Shown here piece after piece: positions 36,546-48,552 of a stretch of DNA of 64,000 nucleotides (position 1 is the stretch's first letter; every line of letters starts with the position of its first letter). Both the position numbers and the translations under genes were made by a program. Location: assembly GCF_001039355.2 (NCBI RefSeq), contig NW_019775804.1, positions 35,554 through 99,553 on the forward strand. The letters are read 5' to 3'. The notes below the pieces were generated by a model. That model did not search any database and had not been told where the DNA came from. It saw only the letters and a list, made by a program, of their open reading frames with translations. This DNA comes from Lingula anatina (Eukaryota > Brachiopoda > Lingulata > Lingulida > Lingulidae).

Positions 36546-38064
36546 TTAGATTTAATCTTCTTCTAAGAATTTGCCAACTAAGGTTCAGTCAGGTTTGGAC
36601 TGTATGCTTGCTCTGTCATTGTTAGAAGTCACAACTGGACTCCCTGTTTTTTGTAGAAAAAATCATAGGTATATGATAATTGTAACATGAGATAAAAAGG
36701 ACTGTGGTTTACCTTTATATTAACAAAAGAACATCTGATATTGTGTGAAACATTGTTGGGGCAGTTTTGTTGAGGAAAATGTGGTGTAGAAAGATTGGCA
36801 ACATTTTTTGCTTTCGTAGTATTTGGTAAGTTGCTGCCTGGCATTAAACTGACTAGTGCGTTGGCGTAGAGCAGCTGAAAATAACGTTTTCAGAAAGGTG
36901 GTAACATGTGGATATAGTTTTTTTTTTTTTTTTTTCTAATTTTTCAAGCAAATTTTAGTTTTGAGGTTATTGGGTAAAGAAAAGTACAATGACAGTTTAG
37001 AGAGGGAGAGAAAGAGAGAGATGAATATGGAAGATCTGTTGTAAAAATAGTTGACAGAACTAAAAATGAAGATCTTCTGTCTAATGTCTTACTAACAATA
37101 GAGTAATGTTTGTACAATGAATTCATTCCAAATAATGTGTAGGAAACATGTATAGTTGACACTTTCCTTCACATTTTCTCCAACTGTTTATACCACTAAT
37201 CAAAATTAGTGTGGTTGATTGGCAGTGTCGAGCCTTCAGGCAGAGGAGGGGAGGGGGGGCACACTGCACCCGTTAAGAATCTTGGTGACTGTTTTGTGTA
37301 ATAACCAGACTATTTAGTTGTCAATCTCTCAGAATGATGCAAAATTAAAAAGTGTACTGCTTGATGTGGAAAAAGGCTAAGGATCCTTATCTACACCAGA
37401 TAGCCTTGGTTGTAAACAGCCCAAAGTGCTTATACTTGTGCAAAAGTTCATATTTACTGCAGACTCTTGCCTTGTTTGTTTCAGAGCCAGATTTGGTATT
37501 TCTCAGTCCTAAGGGTTTTGTTTACAAACAATCTCTCTCCCTCTCCATTGAATGTTATGCCTGCAGTATACAACTGAGGGCTTGTGTTGACTTATTAGGC
37601 AGGCCGACTACCCTATACAGCCAGCCTGAGGTGTGGATGCTTCATTCATACCTGTTCCACTGACGTCTAACTTACGTCAGACGCTGGTAAGAGCGTGGCC
37701 TTTACAGCGGCGAATAGAGCAGGTTGGAGAAAACAGAATGAGTTATTTCACGGTGGTGGATGACCTGGTATTTTGATATTTCATTTTCTGCTGACAGTTA
37801 TGACACCAGTGCTGTTCCTGTAGGCCTTCTTTAAGTATTTACAGACTCCAGTACTTATTTATGTATATTATGCCTAACATAGTTGTTGTCTTGTTTTTGT
37901 CTTATTTCCTGCAATTTTGACCTGTGCACAAGTCAGGAATAGACCTGTTCAGTAGAGGGTCAGTTTGTTTTTTGGTGAGGGATGCCCTTGTACCAGTGCA
38001 ATAAGATTTTTTTCACTCATCTCACTTTTATTCTGATAATATGTTAATCCTCTGTGGTATTGCT

Positions 38065-38065
<1 letters not shown>

Positions 38066-38115
<50 letters not shown>
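38066..38115. repeat. Poly-T tract
   Basis: Fifty consecutive T, followed by an ATT-type microsatellite. The paired copy (40360-40418) has 59 T and then runs into the N block. Confidence 0.9.
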
Positions 38116-40356
38116 CTATATTATTATTATTATTCCATCAAAATTGAATAAGATTCAAATCTTTATTAATTAGCATGAAACTTCTATTTTTTTTAATCAT
38201 TTAAAAAGAACTAACGCAATCTTCTATTTTTCAATAAACCTTATTAGTAAATGCCCTATTTCTGTAGGACCTTTGCAGACTTTATTGATAATCAATTTCA
38301 TTAAAATCTCATTAATGTGTTTAAAGATTATATTCCAACAACCAAAAGAAAAGTTTAGCTTTTAAAACAGAAAATATCTGGCCTTGCTGCATTTATTGAT
38401 AAACATGGTCCATGAGCTGGAATAGCAATGTTTAGATATTTATATCAGCATATGTTTACTTTCCAGAAATACCACTGGCATAACTTCCTCAGAATTGTAC
38501 AAAATAAAGCACTATGTTTACTGCAGATGCGTACTATGCTGCATCACAGACATTTAGATTTAGAGAGAAAAAACACTATGCCTCATAAACTGACTCGAAA
38601 TGTGAATTTATCTTACCTGTAAATAATTATCTAGGTATACATGTAAATATCCACGGACTACTGTTACTTCCTGGTCTTTTAGCCTTCTCCACCCACACAG
38701 TGGCTGTGATTTATCAGCACAAAGAAAGATTACCCAGCTGTTGATGTGAACTGTATTCTTATCCCGTTGATGTGTACACTGAATATAGAAGGCTAATAAA
38801 GCCAGTGTTAGTTCTGAGATCAGTGTCTGCATCATACTTCTATTGTCCTCAATTTAAGTGTGAATTACTGGTAATTCATAGTGATATAAACCACTCATTG
38901 CAGGTTAGAAAATGCCTAGAATGGTATTATACCTTTTTAAATTGTTATTTGATTTGCATCAATAATATATCATATAATGTCAAGCTTTTGATACAAGGGT
39001 TTTCATTCCATGATTATGTAAGAAAGAAATCCATAGAAATATGATATTGCCCAGAGATATATACACGAGTATCACTTTTTTGTAGGAAATTAGTAAGAGG
39101 TGATATTGCCCAGAGATATCTCTTTGTAATCTGAACTGCACATGTGTACTTGTGCATTTGATATTGGTTCTCTCTCTACATGGCATGTTATATGTGACCT
39201 TACAAATGACCTTAGTAATCTACAGGTTGGCTGTACTCTTAGTGGTCATAAGTCTGTCTGAGGAAGTGCTGACAAGTGCCAGTTTAGCCAAATGCTAAAA
39301 CTGACTTTTAGATTGGGTAAAATAAAAAGGGCCTGATTTGACTTGTTTTAGTCAAATTATAACTATTTTGATAACAAATTGACAAAAAAAGTGGTGATTT
39401 GGCTTAGCCCAAAAAAAAAAAAAAAATTGCTAGCGCTTCCCCAGTCTGTGTCTGTGTGGAGAGCCTGTATCCTGGTTTGTTACTATGTGAATCTACAGAT
39501 CATCTCTAAGAATGAAATGCTTAAAAAAATTAATAAACAATGATATTTTTTCCTTAAAAATGAATATTATATTATAAAAGATAAAAAACACTTGCTGGTG
39601 CATGTGGTTTAATTATTTAATCATAAGGCATGAAATGTTAAAGGAAAGTTATTATTCTTATTACCGCTACACATGACTGTGTTCAGTTTGAAGTAATATA
39701 TTTNACCAGATAGCCTTGGTTGTAAACAGCCCAAAGTGCTTATACTTGTGCAAAAGTTCATATTTACTGCAGACTCTTGCCTTGTTTGTTTCAGAGCCAG
39801 ATTTGGTATTTCTCAGTCCTAAGGGTTTTGTTTACAAACAATCTCTCTCCCTCTCCATTGAATGTTATGCCTGCAGTATACAACTGAGGGCTTGTGTTGA
39901 CTTATTAGGCAGGCCGACTACCCTATACAGCCAGCCTGAGGTGTGGATGCTTCATTCATACCTGTTCCACTGACGTCTAACTTACGTCAGACGCTGGTAA
40001 GAGCGTGGCCTTTACAGCGGCGAATAGAGCAGGTTGGAGAAAACAGAATGAGTTATTTCACGGTGGTGGATGACCTGGTATTTTGATATTTCATTTTCTG
40101 CTGACAGTTATGACACCAGTGCTGTTCCTGTAGACTCCAGTACTTATTTATGTATATTATACCTAACATAGTTGTTGTCTTGTTTTTGTCTTATTTCCTG
40201 CAATTTTGATCTGTGCACAAGTCAGGAATAGACCTGTTCAGTAGAGGGTCAGTTTGGGTTTTTGTGAGGGATGCCCTTGTACCAGTGCAACAAGATTTTT
40301 ATTCGCTCGTCTCACTTTTATTCTGATAATATGTTAATCCTCTGTGGTATTGCTTT

Positions 40357-40418
<62 letters not shown>

Positions 40419-40508
40419 CATTAAAAATTTTAAAAAATTTAAATTTTTTTTTATTTAAATAAAAAGGCTTTTTTTTTAATTTTTTAAAAAAAAAAAACCC
40501 AATTTTTT

Positions 40509-40829
40509 NNNNNNNNNNNNNNNNNNNNNNNNNNNNNNNNNNNNNNNNNNNNNNNNNNNNNNNNNNNNNNNNNNNNNNNNNNNNNNNNNNNNNNNNNNNN
40601 NNNNNNNNNNNNNNNNNNNNNNNNNNNNNNNNNNNNNNNNNNNNNNNNNNNNNNNNNNNNNNNNNNNNNNNNNNNNNNNNNNNNNNNNNNNNNNNNNNNN
40701 NNNNNNNNNNNNNNNNNNNNNNNNNNNNNNNNNNNNNNNNNNNNNNNNNNNNNNNNNNNNNNNNNNNNNNNNNNNNNNNNNNNNNNNNNNNNNNNNNNNN
40801 NNNNNNNNNNNNNNNNNNNNNNNNNNNNN
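40509..40829. other. Assembly gap (321 N)
   Basis: The N run follows a poly-T tract and a low-complexity T/A smear, which is a likely sequencing failure point. Sequence resumes in an ATT microsatellite that matches 38118 onward. By comparison with the other copy, little or nothing unique need be missing. Confidence 0.95.
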
Positions 40830-42902
40830 TGCTTTATTATTATTATTATTCCATCAAAATTGAATAAGATTCAAATCTTTATTAATTAGCATGAAAGTGC
40901 TATTTTTTTAATCATTTAAAAAGAACTAACGCAATCTTCTATTTTTCAATAGACCTTAATAGTAAATGCCCTATTTCTCAAATTCTGTAGGACCTTTGCA
41001 GACTTTATTAATAATCAATTTCATTAAAATCTCATTTAGGTGTTTAAAGATTATATTCCAACAACCAAAAGAAAAGTTTAGCTCTTTAACAGAAAATATC
41101 TGGCCTTGCTGCGTTTATTGATAAACATGGTCCATGAGCTGGAATAGCAATGTTTAGATATTTATATCAGCATATGTTTACTTTCCAGAAATATCACTGG
41201 CATAACTTCCTCAGAATTGTACAAAATAAAGCACTATGTTTACTGCAGATGCGTACTATGCTGCATCACAGACATTTAGATTTAGAGAGAAAAAACACTA
41301 TGCCTCATAAACTGACTCGAAATGTGAATTTATCTTACCTGTAAATAATTATCTAGGTATACATGTAAATATCCACGGACTACTGTTACTTCCTGGTCTT
41401 CTAGCCTTCTCCACCCACACAGTGGCTGTGATTTATCAGCACAAAGAAAGATTACCCAGCTGTTGATGTGAACTGTATTCTTATCCCGTTGATGTGTACA
41501 CTGAATATAGAAGGCTAATAAAGCCAGTGTTAGTTCTGAGATCAGTGTCTGCATCATACTTCTATTGTCCTCAATTTAAGTGTGAATTACTGGTAATTCA
41601 TAGTGATATAAACCACTCATTGCAGGTTAGAAAATGCGTAGAATGGTATTATACCTTTTTAAATTGTTATTTGATTTGCATCAATAATATATCATATAAT
41701 GTCAAGCTTTTGATACAAGGGTTTTCATTCCATGATTATGTAAGAAAAAATCCATAGAAATATGATATTGCCCAGAGATATATACACGAGTATCACTTTT
41801 TTTGTAGGAAATTAGTAAGAGGTGATATTGCCCAGAGATATCATTTTGTAATCTCAACTGTACATGTGTACTTGTGCATTTGATATTGGTTCTCTCTCTA
41901 CATGGCATGTTATATGTGACCTTACAAATGACCTTAGTAATCTACAGGTTGGCTGTACTCTTAGTGGTCATAAGTCTGTCTGAGGAAGTGCTGACAAGTG
42001 CCAGTTTAGCCAAATGCTAAAACTGACTTTTAAATTGGGTAAAATAAAAAGGGCCTGATTTGACTTGTTTTAGTCAAATTATAACTATTTTGATAACAAA
42101 TTGACAAAAAAAGTGGTGATTTGGCTTAGCCAAAAAAAAAAAAAAAATTGCTAGCGCTTCCCCAGTCTGTGTCTGTGTGGAGAGCCTGTATCCTGGTTTG
42201 TTACTATGTGAATCTACAGATCGTCTCTAAGAATGAAATGCTTAAAAAAATTAATAAACAGTGATATTTTTTCCTTAAAAATGAATATTATATTATAAAA
42301 GATTAAAAAAAATACACTGCTGGTGCGTGTGGTTTAATTATTTAATCATAAGGCATGAAATGTTAAAGGAAAGTTATTATTCTTATTACCGCTACACATG
42401 ACTGTGTTCAGTTTGAAGTTATATATGTAGGTCTTATAAGGGAAATGCACGGCTTCTGTTTGTGAGACAAGACATGAAACTGAATTGTATCTCCTGTCTT
42501 GTTAGGGATGTTTTTTCCAGGTGATATGATAATCGCTTTGATTAATGAAATCACTTCACCAGTTATAAAATGATTGGATCATTCTGCAAAAAGTGAACAT
42601 TTGAGTCATATTGGTAAAGAACATGTTTTAGTAATATTTGTATATAACTCTGTTTTTATAACTATTATCTTTTTTTGATTGTCCTTTTTGATTTCTGTCA
42701 AAAATGGAGGGAACTGTGATAGTATGAATCATAAACAAAAAATAACGAGGCAATTCAAAATTGTGCAGGTATTACACAAAATGTCTGGGTCACTTTCTTA
42801 ATGCAGATGTTCACCTGGGAAATGATCCAATCAACAGAAAGGGATGGACAAAATCAATTCCGCCTTTCTCCTTTCTTCACTCCCTTTTCCCTCCTTCCCC
42901 CC

Positions 42903-42904
<2 letters not shown>

Positions 42905-42953
<49 letters not shown>
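42905..42953. repeat. (CT)n microsatellite
   Basis: About 24 pure CT units in the long 5' intron. They generate several spurious Ser/Leu open frames. Confidence 0.9.
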
Positions 42954-42956
<3 letters not shown>

Positions 42957-44062
42957 AGACTTGCATATTTTAGACAACATTCACCTTAGTAATTATAGAT
43001 TCATGTGTTCTAATGATATGACTAGTCTACACCTCTGAGCAGGTGGATGAGAAAAAAGATGGCTCACCTTTAACCCTTCATCTATCACATCTCTGCCTTC
43101 TCTTGGCACATGTAAGAACACATGGCAGGTGTCTTGGGTACACGTGCTTGAAGAAGGGTTAAATTAAAGTTCAAAGTAAAAGCTAAGTGGGTATTGCAGC
43201 GGGAGGCGCTGTTGCTGCTCGCTCCCCAGTTAAAGTGTCAGAAGTGCTCTAGCTGTGGTCCGCAGACACTGAGATAAAGTATGTCGATGTCAAAGCTGAG
43301 ATGTTGAGGCGAGTTATTTGCTGGCATGTTTTTCTTATGTTGTCAAGTGATGTAAATGTGTATGGAGGCTGATAAGAGGGGCGGGGTGATCCACTCATGG
43401 TACCTGATTTATCTTGTATGTCAGTGACTATTGTTTTGCAAAGGAATGTAATATTTATTTTGGAGTTTTTTATAAGGATAGGTATTTCTCCATTTACACT
43501 TAAAGCTGTATTGTATAGAAGTATTTGCAAGTTCTATGACATATATATTTGTATTTTATAGTTTTTTCTTTGTTCTTTTTAGCAGGTGGCTGTACTCAGT
43601 ATGTGTTTTAGTTGGTAATTGAATATTGCAATTGGTGATGGAGAGCATTTTGATGTTCCTGGAAATCTGGTTTGTTGAAAGGTTCTTTATTGTATTTTCA
43701 CTTGCATGTCTTTTGTTTTGGTTCCTTTCAGAAGATGGACTTCTTCTTTAGATTGCTTGACTGTTGATACAATTCTGTGCAATTCGAGACCACTAGGTTC
43801 CCAGAGGACTGGAAAAAAAGCTTGTATTCTTATAATTGCTTATTCAGGCGTTATCTTTTCATCAAAAGGATTGATCTCTCTGGTTGGAGAAGGGGCACTG
43901 AGTAAATTCCTGCAAGCTTTCAGCAGAGTGACTCTTCAGAGATTTCACAATGCAATTAGTCTGGTCGTCGCAGAAAATGCATGTCAGTTCTGGGGCTGAT
44001 TGCATTAGGCTGTCGTTATCACAGTGAATGCTGCATTGGTGTTATATCTGGTAGAACAGACC

Positions 44063-44204
44063 GGGGCTATGTTCACACCTTGATCAAATTAGACCAAAAA
44101 TAGGCCAAATGACATTACAAGAGGACCAGATGGCATAGAGACCTCATGTGACCTTACGATGATGGTTTATAGTCCTAAGTTGGGCTTATTGTGAACATGG
44201 GTCT
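44063..44204. repeat. Possible small TIR element
   Basis: CTATGTTCACACC near 44067 faces GTGAACATGGGTC near 44192. The two are imperfect inverted repeats about 140 bp apart. No second copy or empty site is in the window, so this is only a candidate MITE. Confidence 0.25.
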
Positions 44205-45644
44205 ACTTGGGCATTGTAAAACAAATCCCTCTGAGGGAATGTTTGGTTACCAAGGTGAATATCATTCTTGATTATGTGTCAGTTTTACTGTGATGAATTG
44301 AAGACTCTTTAGCTGTACTCATTTACTGACCACCACTCTTATGCTTTAAGAATATGTTTAAATATTTTGATGGCAACAAGAATGACATGGAGGATAGTAT
44401 ATTTTAGCAGTGATTGAGTAAACCATTTTCTGTCTGAGAAAACAAAAGAAGAGGGAAGAAGAGCAATAAGTATCTTAAATACCTCCACCCGAACAGTGAC
44501 GATGGACTCTATTTAGAAGAAGTATCCAAACCATCAGTCTTCCTGACCCAGCCTCTCTGTTTTCACAACCTGAGCACACTGTGCAGGAAGCACATCCAAT
44601 CTATAAAGAAATCAATGATAATGTCTTGTCACTGCCCACCTACTCCGCTGAGCCACATTACCCGAACAGAGCATTTTAAACCTCATTCAGGAATTATCTT
44701 TGAGATACAGGGGACATGAGCAGATTGGCAGGTCTATATGTAGAGTTTATAGTTGCTTGTTGTTGAAACAAAAAGCTTAGTTTATATTGAGGTGACTTTG
44801 GCAGAAGATTTGGTAAGTGTTGTGTTTTTTGAAAGAGGGACTGCATTAGAAACAGCATTGTCAAACCTGTAAATTAAAAAATGCCTTTGTGTTATTTTTG
44901 ATTTCATGGCAGGTTAACAGAACGCGTTACAAAAGAGTCAAATTAAAGTATACGATATATCAGACTAACCAGTGGGATTAAACCATACTTAATATTTTTC
45001 ACTGTCATGTAAATCAATGGGAATATAAATATGTTTGATTGTGCTTTGACTTCTCTGGGTTGAATGTGATACAGTAGAAGGATTTGAATGGATCAATAGC
45101 ATGGCAAGTGCTTCAGGGTTTTTTTTCTTTAGTAAAATGGAATATGTCCTAGAGAGGGGAGCAGCCTTTAGATAGACATTAATACCAACCAATGTTAATG
45201 TTTTAAGCACTGGACAGAATTCTTTAGTTATCAGTTTATTACTGATTTTAGACATGACTCAGGTTGCAGGAAAAACTAGACTTGGTGTCCTTACAATTGT
45301 GAGGCTCTGGTGGCTGCATGAGGCTGGCCCCCCCCCCCCCCCAAAAGAAAAAAAAAATCTGTGATTTAAGTTGTAGCAAGATTTGATTCACCTATAAGTA
45401 TATAAAAGAAAAAGAGTATCAATTGCTTTATGATAGTGTTCTCAACCATTTATCGTGTCCTGTTCATCAGGTTTTGCTATTATTTCAGTTCTCCCAAAAA
45501 AGTTTCTGTTCAACACTGTTGATGTATTTGTGTTTATTTTTAGACAGTAGAAAAACCTTATCATTGCCTGCTAATAAGGTTAGGTGGGCAGTAACCAGTA
45601 TCTGCTTTGGAGATCTTAAGGCATTTAACCCTCTCTCTTTCCAG

Positions 45645-45741
45645 GCAGAAGCTTAGAGATTTTCTCCCCCCAGGAGCCCCAGAACACTGTCACCACACCT
45701 GAACATGTTAGCATACTGATGGGCCAGACACTCTGTCACTG
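45645..45741 (+). other. Possible small exon (5' or alternative exon of the R3HDM-family gene)
   Basis: A 97-bp segment is flanked by a strong polypyrimidine acceptor (CTCTCTCTTTCCAG) and a strong donor (G|GTAAGT). Its third frame is open throughout and would read RSLEIFSPQEPQNTV and onward. It is not part of any family segment I know, and it could equally be a UTR exon or chance. It lies on the same strand as, and upstream of, the R3HDM coding exons. Confidence 0.25.
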
Positions 45742-47719
45742 GTAAGTTATAGGGGCGGGACGGGGGGGGGGGGGGGGGGGGTCTATCAAAACATGGTTAT
45801 TTTGTATGATATTATTATAGTAAGGAGTTCTTTGATTAGCATTGTTTGTTTAAAATTATGATGTGATAACTATCTTTAGTAGACTAAATAGATTCGACCA
45901 AAATTTGTCATTAACCGCAAAGGTGCCTTATTGGTGCCAGAGTTTTGGACACTTTCTTTATTTTGATGAACTTGTTGAAAATATCTAATGGTTGTGACAA
46001 GTTATTGACTTAATGGTTACATTTCTGATCTTTTAGCAAATTAACTGGCACCTTCCAAATGTCTAGGGAAATTTTTTGTTGATTTTAGGCGTGTTAAAAA
46101 GGTGAAAAAAAGTGATTATTGATGTTCCTGCAGATCCATCTTAAAAATGAAATCTTTAAGGTTTGGGCAATATCACTCAATTACCACCTTGTTTTAATGG
46201 AGTGCATCTCACACCCAAGAAATCAAACAATCTTCCCAAGTTAGACAGAGGTGGTTTTTTGGGGATAGCTCATAAGTGTGTAAGATTTGGAATGATTATT
46301 AGGCGACATAATAGACGTATTAAATTTTTAAAAATATATATATCAAAATTTTGACTTTCAGAAAGGAAAAAAAATATGAAGAAAATGGCAATTTCAATTT
46401 TTGACTGATAAAGGCTGAATTTTACATATTAAAAATATTGGGGAGCATGGTTAGTATTGATTGGCTTTTAATGCTGTTGACATGGGTAAAAAGTGTGCAA
46501 ATATATATTAAAAAAAAAAAAAACAAAGATCACAATTAGGAAGGAAAAAAAGAAATTTTGCTTTGTCATTAGTGACAGTCCATTTTAAAAATTATTGTTC
46601 TATATTCACTCTTTGTACTTGAAATGTATGGTTGTCAAGGGGGCTTTCCTACCTGAAGCATTCAAGTTTACAGCAGATTTGCATCAAACACTGAAAACTC
46701 AATTGCCTGATAGACATAGACAAAAGAAACATGATTTACAACTTGAAAGCCTTTGACCAATTTGTTACATTGTCTCATTTGTGACAGTTTTCTTGGTGTG
46801 TGGGAAAAGTTGCCTGTTTCCCGTTTGTTCTCTCTGAGGCTGCATTTACACCAGCTTTAAAATGACAACTTTTTTTTTTCTGGAAGCAGACACTCGATTG
46901 CAAATCCCTTGCCAAAGAATCCCACATAGTCAGTGATGTACTGACAAGGGAATTGCAATCAAATTTTTACTTTTTACTTGAGATCAAAATTGAGACAGTA
47001 ATTGGTGAACTGTTCTGAATATGTCCTAATAAATAGTTCTTTAGAGTAAAAGACTGCACAGTTATTATAAATGGATGAAAAATGTGGTAACTTTTCAGTT
47101 TGACTTACTGAGCAAGTTTGTCTGATAAAATTGACATAGGTCTTAGTTTTAGTAATAGAGAATAAGCTTACATTTGATTTTTTATTGATTGCAAGCATTT
47201 TCATAACATCCTGTCTGCCTTTAGTAATCTTTCATATTTTTCAGACTTTCAGAAAAGATGTATCCACTACCATATTGCTATTGATTTTTACAAAAGTGGT
47301 TTAACTTCAGGAAACGCCCTCCTCTGTCCCTCTATGCCCTCCCAAACCCCTCAAGAAGGAGAGGGGTGCACACAGGGGCCTATTTCAGAAAGGAACTTAA
47401 GACAGAAAAATTTAGACCAAAACTCGCTTCAGAATAAATTTGCAATATGCCACTAAAATCTGGTGATTATTGGTCTGAACTTTAATATGCAGAAAATTGG
47501 TCTGCTTGAGTTAGTGAGAAGAAATGTGTAGCAGTTCATTTGGATGAAAAAAAATGGTCTGAAGTATCAGCTATGTATTTCTTGTTAAAAAATCAAACAC
47601 GGTATTTTATTCTGTTGGTATAACCGCTGATTTATCTTGGGTCAAAGTTGGCTAAAATGTTTGGTCTAAAGGTATAGACCAATTCTAAGGGGGGGGGGGG
47701 GTGCATAGCAATAGTGCGA

Positions 47720-47850
47720 AAGTTCATTGGTCCAAATGTTCACTATAGAACCTTTGGACCAGTGAACCCTCGATTAAAAAACTGATGAAAATGTTACCAT
47801 TTTTCGGACCAGTGAACCTGGACCAGTGAATCTGGACCAGTGAACCTTCG
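47720..47850. repeat. Short-motif repeat cluster (GACCAGTGAACC)
   Basis: The motif GGACCAGTGAAYC occurs four times between 47756 and 47843, three of them close together. An inverted version (TTCATTGGTCCAAA) lies just upstream. The cluster follows a G-run at 47689-47701. Noncoding. Confidence 0.5.
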
Positions 47851-48298
47851 GACTATTGAGATGCCCCCATTCTGAGGCTTGAGTTCTATAGCAAAGCCAG
47901 CCCCAGGTGTTTAGTTTACTTCAGACAGGGTCTAATGGTCAGATGTGGGTGGAGGTTGTCAGGAAACTGTGATTCAGTGATCTGTAATCAGTGGTTGAGT
48001 GGGCAGTGAGTGATGGTATTACACGGATATTATTTCCCTCTACACCTTGTTATTGTATTGACATTATATAGACATTTGTCTTTCTTCTGTGAGTTAAATT
48101 GCAAGAACCTATACCTTACTTCCTTCTTTGCGTCTCATTGTTGATTGAACTGGGTTTATGTTCAGGGAGCAGGTCAGTGGTGATGAACACGATTTGTAGC
48201 AGCCATAAAGTGTTGTTGCCAAGGATTAAGGGATGTACAGGACAGTGGTGTATTTAGATCAAGTGTCTCACAGTAGCTATTGATATACATATGTAAAC

Positions 48299-48552
48299 TG
48301 GGTTTCCATACCTAGATCGATCTAACAGGATCGATCCATCTTCCAAGGGGTTTCTTGTAAATTGCTTTCTGCTTAAGCGGCTTAGATGTCTGGTATGCCT
48401 ACTGAAGCTGCAAAATGATAATTAATTACCCCCTATCAGTTTCAGTAGGCGTGACAGACATCTTAGCCACTTTAGTTGATTGCAATTTAGTGAGAATTCC
48501 CTTGGAGATACATATATCCCCAGTTAGTATGATAGGGTCTGGGAATGGTCCC
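48299..48552. mobile_element. Hairpin-forming (foldback) MITE, copy 1
   Basis: About 254 bp with extended internal inverted symmetry. CTTAGATGTCTGG...CCTACTGAAGC on the left pairs with CAGTAGGCG...CAGACATCTTAG on the right, around an AT-rich centre (AATTAATTACCCCC). Ends carry TTTCCATACCTAGATCGATC and CTGGGAATGGTCCC. The same family recurs, reversed, at 55591-55831. Noncoding. Confidence 0.65.

Larger units (their letters stand above)
37396..42430. repeat. Duplicated block 4: 37396-39703 versus 39705-42430 (contig overlap around n at 39704)
   Basis: Sequence after the n at 39704 restarts at the equivalent of 37396 and is colinear to 39703, then continues uniquely from about 42420. The second copy contains a poly-T tract running into a 321-base N block at the place where the first copy has poly-T only (38066-38115). 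Confidence 0.85.

Noticed and set aside
39046-39118. Direct repeat GATATTGCCCAGAGATAT, two copies about 55 bp apart
   Set aside because: Too few units to be an array and no conserved spacer pattern; not CRISPR, and the context is eukaryotic.
37352-39973. Matching 103-aa and 85-aa open frames at 37352-37663 and 39716-39973
   Set aside because: They match only because the DNA is duplicated by the contig overlap. No domain, no signal peptide, no splice context.
42761-43038. Three overlapping Ser/Leu-rich frames over 42905-42953, and similar ones at 25305, 32934, 59238 and 62898
   Set aside because: They are translations of CT, CA and GT microsatellites.
43706-43999. 97-aa frame preceded by an acceptor-like tract
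   Set aside because: No recognisable family and no donor giving a coherent exon; amino-acid composition looks random.
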